From Liopterus haemorrhoidalis (taxonomy: Eukaryota > Arthropoda > Insecta > Coleoptera > Dytiscidae), in the NCBI GenBank assembly GCA_963971575.1, contig OZ020625.1, forward strand, positions 16,336,829 to 16,400,828: a stretch of DNA of 64,000 bases. The letters are read 5' to 3'. Both the position numbers and the translations under genes were made by a program. Shown here one piece after another: positions 43,166-53,800 of the stretch; within the stretch, counting starts at the first letter, position 1; every line of letters begins with the position of its first letter. The notes beneath the pieces are model-generated. The model did no database searches. It was not told the origin of the DNA and saw only the letters and a program-made list of their open reading frames with translations.

Positions 43166-44312
43166 TATTAATAATCTATATATTTGTTTTCTCTCAAATT
43201 CTAAGTATTATTCGCTTTACAATAATAGAAACGTATTCCATAGATCAATATGTTCTTACTTATATGTTCAATTAAAGTATTTAATTATAAATTAGTGTAT
43301 AATAAAAACAGATTTTAATTTGTAGTGCGCGCTATTTTGCGTGCATTGAGACAATATTACAAAAAAAAAAAAGTGGAAAAACATTTCACTTTTATCTAGT
43401 AGTAACATTGTAGAGGCAAAATCTGTAGAACTAAAATTTATTATTTGAAGGCAATCATTAAATATATAGTAGTACTACTGTAGGAAATAGAATGATGTTA
43501 TATGTGTTATAATAGTACTATATTGGAATTTTATGGAACGAAAATTATAATAAAATCAATAATTTCATCATTGTTATCGTTTAATAGGGATAACTTCTAG
43601 TAACTAGTAACTTCTCATTACAGTTGGCAAAAATTTCAGTGTTCTTAACTTTTTTTTTTTTTTGTCAGACCGGTGACACAAGCCTAACTATTGAGAAGTG
43701 ACATTACCGTTGGCGGCGCTGTAATTCATGGCAAAATGGCTGAATTGTCTAGTATTCAGCTGTCAATATGCTAACAGGGAACAGGTTAATTTAAGCACAG
43801 TACATTTTTATTGTATGAAAATGTATCTATCGACGTTCTAACAAAAAATCAACACCAGAACATATATAATAATTTCAAACAGTACTACAGTCGCGTAGTA
43901 CAATATTTGACCACCAGACTGCGTATCCGAGCGTGTCAGTTCTCAATACCTAAAATTTGGTGCATGTAATTTTTTTTAAATAATCTATACATATTAAGTT
44001 ATTAAGTAGATATTTACTCAGGTATTGTTATTTTGTTTTCAATCTACTTTCATCTAGAGAACGTTCAAGTTAACCTTATCACAGGCGAATATTACCAGTC
44101 CCTTGCGCAGAAACCAAACTTCGTCCATTACATTACCAATAGCTAGCTTAACACATTGCAGTGGCGTCACTTACTTTGATTTGTGTTTAACTACGCGTAT
44201 TATGCGACGTTGTTTGTTTATTTCCGTTATTATTATTTTTTTCTCGTGCGTTTCAAGGTATACCGTGTACTAAAATGAGTAAAAATGTATTTGAAATAAA
44301 TGTACGTCAATG
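43166..44312. other. AT-rich interval, no gene seen
   Basis: Downstream flank of the REC8-like gene and edge of element B. Long A/T runs; no ORF above background, no RNA gene or TE end recognised. Confidence 0.5.
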
Positions 44313-44413
44313 TGATCACTAGTTTCACTCAATTCGAGCATTATCAAAGCTATTTTTCATTATTTTTTTCAACAATCAGCTTTGATAATGCTCAAATTGA
44401 GCGAAACTAGTCA
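44313..44413. repeat. Hairpin-forming inverted repeat
   Basis: Arms of about 36 bp (ACTAGTTTCACTCAATTCGA...CAAAGCT and AGCTTTGATAATGCTC...GCGAAACTAGT) around a 25-bp loop. Each arm contains the motif TTGATAATGCTCRAATTGAG followed by YGAAAC; see the hammerhead-like note. Confidence 0.75.
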
Positions 44414-44828
44414 ACCGTAACTACAATAAAAACTATACTCAACTGATAACATTATATTTATTCGGTAGAAATCAAAAAAAAAAAAAAACCTTACAATAAT
44501 GGTTCTCAGTTTAAGTCAATTTAGTTAAATTTAAGCTTTTCATAAATGATGTTCTATGTTCAGCTGTGAACAAATTCGGCTGCTATATGATGTTCATGAA
44601 ATAAAAATATTTTAACAAATTATAAGATTCATAAGTTAATTTTATTTTTAAAAACAGTTTTACATATAAATTTTTTTCTAATATTTAAACATTTTAACAT
44701 ATTTTAAAGTTTATTCAAGTTTATAACTAATAATAAAATATTAAACAATACTAAATAAACTGTATGTTAAATAAATAATAATTTAAAAATAAATCAATCA
44801 TAAAAAAAGTTTAAGTTTCCAAGTAAAG

Positions 44829-47800
44829 TTAAAGTCGAGCTCCTGGATATATTTTTCCCAATTCTAGAGAGTCTGGTTTGGACTCCATCACAACATAGCC
44901 TTTGCTCTGGAGATCTAAAATATCATTATTTTTACACATAAGTATTTAGAATAATCATAGTGACTCTTGAAAAAACCCCAACTACAAGTTATTTATTATT
45001 TTGTAAATAAATGGTCGCCATTTTCAAATGATTAAAATTAAAGTATGATATTTTGATATCCTTTTAAGCTGATTTAATGTACTTCCAAGAAAAAAAAAAT
45101 TAAATACCGATTCCCTATGCTAGATAAAAATATGAAACAATTTCCGCTGAAACCGGAAAAGATACAGAATTCTTATTCTATGGTCTATTTCAAAGTAGAA
45201 AAATGTGTGTAAGAAGATAGGAGCTGTTTGTCCTTGCTTTTGATTGGTTTAGATCGTCATCCCTATTACACTGTTAAAATATTGTTTTTAGTCCAAGTTG
45301 ACAGATGTTCAGTGTCGTACATTGGAAATATATATTATTTATGTTATTTAATTTTTTTCATTTATTTTGTTGTTATTTACATATTTAGACTTTTATTTAT
45401 ATTCTTGGCGTAGATTTTATGGAGAAAATTCTGCATGCAATTTGTTTTTACGCAATTATATATTTTTAAGGTTATCTCACATATAAATATTTTTTGACAC
45501 TTGACAATTAACAGATCAAGATAGAGGACTAATGTGAGGTCAAAAGACATCCCAGCTGATTGTGCTCAAAGAAGAAGTTATTGATATAATTTTTAGACCT
45601 TCATATATACATATATTTTTAATTACAATATAATTTACAATAATTATTGAAATAAGAAACTTTAGCTCTGACGATATATTGTTTGTTTTATTGCTTTATT
45701 TAAACTCTTTTAGCCAAATCTCTCTTTTTATATATAGTACATAATTTTTAAAATTAATATTTTTTTAACTCTTTCATATTTCCCATTAAACTGAATTTAT
45801 GTCGCATAAATAACGTAAGTGTATTATCTGCCTTGTTTATTTCAATATCTTATTAACCTTTTTTAAATTTAAAAAAAATCAGTTCCTAACCCAGTTACTA
45901 CGACAATGCCCTAGTTGTAAGTTATTTTAAATTTTCCGCTATACTGTATTTATCCAGTGTACATCGTACTCGGTTCGCAGCGCTATCTATTTTTTTTTTT
46001 TTTTAATTTGAAATAGACCATAGTTTAACTTTTCTTGTGAAGAATTTTTTGTGTGAGTTATTGGAGGTGCGGCGTTTGAAACAAACAGCCTGTATACAGT
46101 AGCCAGGTATTATTTAGTATAGGCAGGTAGGTAGGTACTTACTGAGCAAGTGACTGAAGGTGACGGCGAGTGTAGCTCTGTTGAGGGGAACGCACAGCTC
46201 CTCGATAGTTATCGCTGCTCCATCGTTCTCCTCGAACAACCGTCTTAATTTATCGAGCGTACTCTTGATTCTGTAAACAAGTCATTGTTCCTCATATGTT
46301 AATAATGTAACTGTATGAAACCAAATGAGTTACCTCTGTGATTCGGTGGCTATGGCGGCTGGGACTGGGTCTGGGAGCGGTGTCGAGGTGTGAATGCGAG
46401 GCTCGGCCGGCCGCGAGTAACTGGAGCGAGTTGGGCGGCCGCTCGTTGGCGACTCCCTGGTGGGGGGGACCGCCTGAGCCTGCTCATCCGGCAGGGGCAT
46501 CGCTATGTCCGCCTGCTCGAGCTGCTGTCTCTCCACCAAGAGCATTGGACCACAAATCTCCCTCTCAATCGGTTCGATATCAATCCTAACAATAAATAAA
46601 TATTAAATATATGTACATAGTATAATCTGTCTCATTTTGTAATACGAAACTTGATCTGGTTACTTTAGTGACTGTTGTGGTGTAAATAGACTTTTATGGA
46701 AACATGTGCACTTATAAATCTGGCTTATAAATATTTGGTTAAGTTTTATTATATCGAGGTTATATTCACTCAAAAACTATATATGTCAGATAACAAATTA
46801 ACATGTCAAAATTGCGATTGACATGTCATAATTATGATAGACATGTCAAATATTTTGAAAGGTGCCACTTCAGAATTACCACCCTAAGATGATTAAAATA
46901 TACAACATAAAAAAAGAAATTTCCCTCTTAGTTTCGTATTACAAAATGAGACAGATAATATAGGTAACCCCTTTTAAGATTGCAGCGCCAATGTGGCAAA
47001 ATCGAAACTAACTAAATCAACAATAACAATTTTTTGACATATGGACAATACGTTGTAATCTGACATTTAGAAAGGATTTATTAATATTTTTGTCTTGATT
47101 TATGTGTTCTTAATAAATATCACACTTATGCCAAACAAATACAAAATCTAAAAATCCAAATAAATGTAACACGTGTGTCAGAACAATAACAAAATTGTCT
47201 ATTTGGCTATTTCAATATAATTCCGCCAGATAGATAGTCTCTCTTATGATTATTTGCCTATTGTGATTACAAAGTACTTAAACAAAATACCTTATAACAA
47301 ACTATTATTGAAAAAGACAATAACGTGCTATATTACGTTGTATAACGCTTGATGTTTTATATCATATAATTTTATTTACACAAAACGTTATATTTTAAAT
47401 AACAATGTACAAAAAATTATTAAAATTATTTCTGACATTTTATTGTATATTTTCGTTGCCCAGGAAGCGGTTGTATGTCGTTGCCTAGGAAGTTACAACT
47501 ACTTGTTACAACTACTCCCCCTTGGGTTTGTGTTAGCGACCTCGCAAACAAACCTAAACAAAAGAATATAAAATACAATTGATTAAAGTTTAGGTTTTAG
47601 GTTTTTGATAACGATTCTGTGCGCGTTGACTTCGCCTTGGTTGTAGCTGATCCTTGCGGGCTTGTTCTACTTGTCCATCTTGTGAAGTTAATTTTCGAGG
47701 ACGTCCTCGACGAAGAATCGGTCGCACAGGCTCTGTTCTTTTATTTTTCTTCGGCTTAATGAAGGGTGTCAGTGCAATAGAATGATAAACACCAACTGGT

Positions 47801-50800
47801 TGATTCGAAATTTTAGTACTTGCAATTTGATATGTGCTATCTCTTCGTGGTGCAAATTTTGCTGTGTACTTATGTTGACTACTACTCAAATCATGCAGGG
47901 CAACTAGTACTTGATCTCCGATCTGATAGTCTGGTGCAGGTCTACGATGCTTGTCAGCGTAGTTCTTGGAATGGTCTTCTTGGCGATCGTGTTCCTCACG
48001 AGCTCGAACTGGTGATAAAAGATAGGGTGGAACAGCAAACGGCGTTTCATCAGTTAATTTTATGCAATGTTCTGCATATGGCGTAGCTTCTTTACGAGGG
48101 GCAAAAATATCTTCATATTCATTGAGCAAAGAAGCAACGCGTTCTTTTGCAGTAGAATTTAATCCCTCCCCCTCATCTGAACGTAGGATCTGTGATCTTT
48201 GTTGCACAGCAGCTACAGAGAGAGGAAGTTGAATGTCTTTCTCATGTATGAATGGGAAACGTACCATGGAGCTGTCATTGAAGTACCAGTTCTGACTTTG
48301 TAAATTCAAGCTGATACCTGCAGTCCTAAGAAAGTCCATTCCTAAAAGCATTCTACTATTACGGTATTCAGGTATGGCAATGAGCCGAGTTCTTATAACA
48401 CGTCCTTGTATTTTGATTGGTATGAAATAAATATGAGCAAGTACCTGTCTTGTTTCTCCATCGGCCAATTTTAGATCCAACGTAGATATTGTATATGGAA
48501 CATCTTTAGCAATTAAAATATCATGTAATTGGGTACCTGCAATACTTGTTTTGGCCCCAGTATCTAGGCATGCAACACCACATTTATTATATACGTGTAT
48601 TTTAACCAACGGCCTATCTACATTGTTATCAAAATTTTCGACAAATGAAAAAAATGAAAAATTAACCTTTTCCAACAAATCTGGATTTATTTGTTTCTTT
48701 GAAATGTTGCAATTTGGACAATTACTTCTAACATAGCCTGGGAGTTGACATTTGTAGCAAACTAATGATGTTGTTTTTACATCATATTTTGGAACTGCAG
48801 TTTTTGTCTGTGTAGAATCTAATTTTTCAGTTTTTGTCTCCACTGACGTTTTCTTCCTGCAATCCATTTCTGTGTGCCCAAAATTCCTGCAATAATTACA
48901 TTTAGGACGTTCCTTTTTCTCCAGTGATTTCACAGATGACTTTTGCTCATTTCGTTGTTTCACTTCTTTACGGGACAGCTCGACTTCACGTGCCCGCGTT
49001 AATAGAATTTTATACGAAATTATATCGTTTCGTACGATGCGTTTACGGATAGCTCTATGCAACAGTCCATAAACCATGTCTAGCTGCGCTCTTTCTTCTA
49101 ATTTGTATGGGAGCTGTGCGATTAAAGCTCGAATGCGACATACAAATAACTCCGTTGATTCATCCTCATTTTGTTCGCGGGAAAATATTTCGCGGTATAA
49201 TAATGGTGGAGGAAGTTTTTGTGAATACGCATTTCTTAATGTCTTTACTGCATCTTCCCAATCTAGTACTGTAGATTTCACACCGCGCCACCATGTTGCA
49301 GCGTTTCCTTCTAGCAGCATAGAAAGTCCACGGAGAGCATTGGCATCACTGATATTAACACAGTCCTTGTAGGTAAGGATCGCATCGATGAATGCTTCTA
49401 CATCAGCATCATGAGAGCCGTTGAAACGTGTAGAACACTTTGAAAAATTTCCGCTGTGCAACCCAAAACTTGACGTTGAAGCAGTTTCTACATTGATACT
49501 GCGTTCAGCACTATTTGATGCACGTGAAATTTGCAAAAGAAGTTCTTGAAATTGTTCCGACGATAAAGTCACAGCTGAAGTTTCATTAGATTTCGCCTGA
49601 TCAGTTTTCGGAGGCATGTTGTGTTTTAAGTTGGTTGAAAGAATAATAAACAACACGCAACAGAACTTGATTGTGTTGAGAACTGCAACCGCTTTTACCA
49701 CTTTTCACAAATCTTCGAAAAAACGTAGTCGTGGGCGAGAGCCACTAATTGGGCGCCATTTATAACGCTTGATGTTTTATATCATATAATTTTATTTACA
49801 CAAAACGTTATATTTTAAATAACAATGTACAAAAAATTATTAAAATTATTTCTGACATTTTATTGTATATTTTCGTTGCCCAGGAAGCGGTTGTATGTCG
49901 TTGCCTAGGAAGTTACAACTACTTGTTACAGTTGACAATTTCAGGATATGTATTTATAATTTACCATAATCATGAAAACGTACCTATAAGCAGTTCACTT
50001 TTGTACGAACAAACTAAGAGGAAATTTTGTTTTCAATAGTTTGCACCTTTGAAACTGTATGTCATGTAGGTATTACAGAAAATTAATTTGAAAAGTCAGA
50101 TTATAAATATGTCATTTAAAACATATCATTTGTCATATTTCATTTTGAATAGTGACATCTTAAATATTTTGTAAATATAATACTAACCTAAAATAATACA
50201 AACATAACCCAAAACTGTAAAGCCTTTTTTACAATATAATCAAGTTTATAAAAGTCAGTAATACACTATAAAAATCACCAAAATAACCAGATCTAATTTG
50301 TTCTTACAAAAGTGAACTGCTTATAAGGTCAAGGAGGGTAATAAGGCCCGGGCGGAAATAAGGCCCACTTTTGAATTTGGCGCCTTAGCAGTGAAATTCA
50401 GAATTCACATGTTCACAGTATATTAGTATGTGCTATTGCTATATATTAACAGGTGGCAGTACTTTGTTTTTTTTTAATGTATAGAGATATACACATGTAA
50501 ACAACAACAGCGCGGTGTTTGCTTCTCTACTGTAAGTGAATTTAACTGTAAGTATGTTTTTTACTTATATGCCATTATTTAAATATCATGCATGTTTATT
50601 GCAATAACTTGCTAGTACATAATAGTACATTCTATATTATTTTATTTTTCATAACCTACAAATTAGTCAATAAAACTATGGTGTAAACATTTAACCGCCA
50701 AGCTGATAATAAGGCCCACAGTGTAAAATCGTTGGGCCGACATGCGTTGCTGCATAAATTGCCGTCTTTGGGTCCACGAAGACTGTGTTGGACTGACGAA

Positions 50801-53800
50801 GGAGGATAAAGATGAATTTATTTGTCCAAATTGCATGAATTAAATAATTGTTTGTCTTATTTTTATTTGTCCATTATTTAATAATTTTTGTTGTCTAATT
50901 TTCAATTTATTTGCCCTAATTGCATCAATTAAATAATTGTTTTGCCATAATTTTTCAAAATAATTTAAAAATAAAACAATCAGACCAATATTCCGGTGTT
51001 TTATACGCTTTTTTATACCCTAATTTATATTTGCTATATGGGCCTTAATTAACGACTTTTCTATAAATAAGGCCCGATGCAGACATTTTTTTAATTGCAT
51101 AACTTAGTGATTCGTTTATCAAATACATATGTAATAAATTATTATATTATAAAAATATGTTCAAATTATTATTTAAAAATAAATTTATAACAAAATTGTT
51201 ATTGTATAAATTTAAAAAAAATAAAAAGTATTAGGTGGGCCTTATTACCCTCCTTGACCTTACAATATATGTCAAAAAAAAAAAAAGTACAAAAATATGA
51301 AAGTTATAAAAATTTATTAAGTCATATCAAAAAATATATCAAAGAAAAATTGTTAATTGTTAGTTGTATAGCAACTTTAGTGTATAGCAACGTAGAAATG
51401 TACGTCTTCGTGAACATATAAATAATAGGAAAATGCATGCTACGGTTTCCAATCAGACGTAGACGTAGAAACATTCACTTGGAATATTAATATTTTTATA
51501 TTTCTACGTGTTCGTTTTGACTTAATTCTGGTTTCCAATTGACGTAGACGTAGAATTTTACGTTCTAGGTCAATTGGAAAGCAGGCTTAAGTCGATGATA
51601 ATAATAAAAAATGTACCTCGATAACTCAATAGATTTGTCCTGCTGCAAGGTGTGGGAGATGTGCCCCAGGTGTGGGCGCTGCATGTGCGGGCGCAGGCTC
51701 GCCTCGGCGATGAGCGGCTCCGGCAGGTGGGACTCGTGCACGGCGGTGACGGTCCTGCTGGCGACGCCCGGCGCCCCCAGCACCTGGGAGACGCCCTCCT
51801 CGGCGGCCCCGGGCCCCAGCAGCCCGGCCACCACAGCCAGGATGTCCGTGTTCGCCCTCTCACTCACCTCACTACGTGGGGACACGGACATCCTGGCGAA
51901 CCGTTCAATTCGAGAGTTATTGAATAATTCACCACTCTAAGAAATAAAAACAAAAATGATGTGAAGTGTGAATTTTCTAGGGCTTCGAATCGGAACTGAA
52001 CCGAAAACCGAAAAAAACCGTTACTTTTGTCGGAACAAAAACCGGAACTAAACCGAAAAAAAAATATCGGTTTATTTAGGTTCAGATAATGTTTATGGGA
52101 GTGAATATAAAATACATTTTATTTAAGATTATTTTTTAAACTGATGAGCAGCAAAAATTGTAATTTTTGGGGGGGTTGAAGCCTAGACCCCCCCTAGATC
52201 TTTTCTGAAATACAACTGGAAAAGGTGTAGTTTAAAAATAACAAAAATACTTCTAGTACAATTTTAACGTTTTCTTAGCGGAACTAAAAAATGTTAGGAA
52301 GCGGTTCTAGTAAAATGGTCCGAACCGACAGAATCTCATCACTGGTTGTAAGTAAGTAAGTAAGAGTTTCTTCCTTATATGTAGGTATATGAAAGATTAA
52401 AAATGAATGTTCACCATGAGCCTCTCGAGGGTGATGCGGCGATTCAAGACCTCGATATTGCGGTTCATGCGCGTGAGGGGGGGCCTGCGGCGAGGTCGCC
52501 TGGGTGTCGGCGGCGGCATCTCTCCTGCCGGGGGTGGCACCGCCTCGGCAGGAACTGCAGGAGCCTCCATTGGCCCTTCCGGCTCCGTCTCCGGAACTTC
52601 TACCTCTACTGGACAACAAACAATATTCAAATTTAGAATCAGCTGTGGCCACCACAGGAACGACCGCTATCACAAAGTACTTGCATAAAATACATTCTAG
52701 CAGCATAGTAGAAATAACTTGGCCTATTATTTTCTAACAGATATTATTTATTATTACCATGGAAACGTTACATATAAGTATGAAAAAATTTCGAAAATTT
52801 TTTCAATTTTTTTTCGTTTTATCAAAAAATGTGTCAAATATAAGTTGTTTGAAATATTTTTCTGTTGCTAAATATTCGCAAAAATCTTAAAATCGACACG
52901 GGTAAACTCCCATTTCTAGTCAACCGATTTTTACAAAAAGTTGATCAACTCGTGCCATCGATGTCAAAAGCTTTAATATGAAGTTTCATAAAAATCCTTT
53001 TAGCTGAATTTGCTCTGCACGTGTACACGGACAGACGGACGGACAGACAGACGGACGGACGGACAGACGGACAGACGGACAGACAGACAGACAGACCGAC
53101 AGACATCATGCTAAAAATAGTCAAAACGTTATGTAGGGACCTCAATTCGTGGAGATCCATCGAAATGTTAAAATCGGTATGATCACAATACCTCCCTTAT
53201 ATGTTGGCGGTCGATACAAAAAAATAAAAATAAAATAATAAACAATGTTGAGAACGATTTACATATAATCCGTCTCAATTTGTAATACGAAACTAGATCT
53301 GGTTACTTTGGTAACTGTTGTGGTGTAAACAGACTTTGGCGTATCCGTGTGAACCAATACTATGATAATATTATAAATGTATTTTAAATATACAACATAA
53401 CAAATGAACTTTCCCTGTTAGTTAGGTATTACAAAATGAGACAGATAATACTACAAATACAGGGTGATTTTTAAATGATGCAATTACATAACAGGAATTC
53501 ACTGCAAATTTTATGCCAACTGCTAAAGATGATAGTCTAAATTACACGATGAAAATGAACCGTTGTTGGTTATCTCTGCATCAACATTGAACTAAAATAT
53601 GTCAAACTTGTTTGAAATTTGTATTTTACAAAATTATTAAAAGTATTAGATGTAATAATTAATACGCAATGACAATTATTATATTTTTGTTTGGAAACAA
53701 ATTTAAGCACAAGACAAGCCTTAGAAATATAATTAATTTCCTTAAAGATATCAGATTACAAAAGGTCCGTATTCCGTATATTAAAAAGTTATTATGTATA

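Larger units (their letters stand above)
47341..49930 (-). mobile_element. Gypsy element C: young, RT-less LTR retrotransposon
   Basis: Two identical 170-bp LTRs (47341-47510 and 49761-49930) flanked by the 4-bp duplication GTTG (47337-47340, 49931-49934). In element sense (minus): LTR TGTAACAAGTAG...GCGTTATA, then AA and TGGCGCCCAATTAG (primer binding site, + 49745-49758), one ORF, then the purine tract AAGGGGGAGTAGT directly before the 3' LTR. All cis parts are present; RT, RNase H and integrase core are not. It lies in intron 8 of the REC8-like gene, same strand. Confidence 0.9.

Noticed and set aside
43291..43300. TAGTGTATAA as a 10-bp target duplication of element B with 41201-41210
   Set aside because: Gypsy elements make 4-6 bp duplications, and sequence after 43300 does not continue element A's LTR; part of the left copy belongs to B's own LTR end.
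47590..49701. Start of the element C polyprotein at the upstream in-frame codon (49701)
   Set aside because: The first 28 codons are hydrophobic leader-like sequence near the primer site; MPPKTDQ at 49617 is the likelier Gag start.
46338..52737. Plus-strand ORFs at 46.34-46.60, 51.61-51.94 and 52.40-52.74 kb
   Set aside because: Shadows of GC-rich REC8-like exons 7-9 on the minus strand; only the minus frames join in phase.
53028..53105. Minus ORF rich in SVCLSVCPSVRPSVC
   Set aside because: Translation of a (GACA/GACG)n microsatellite.
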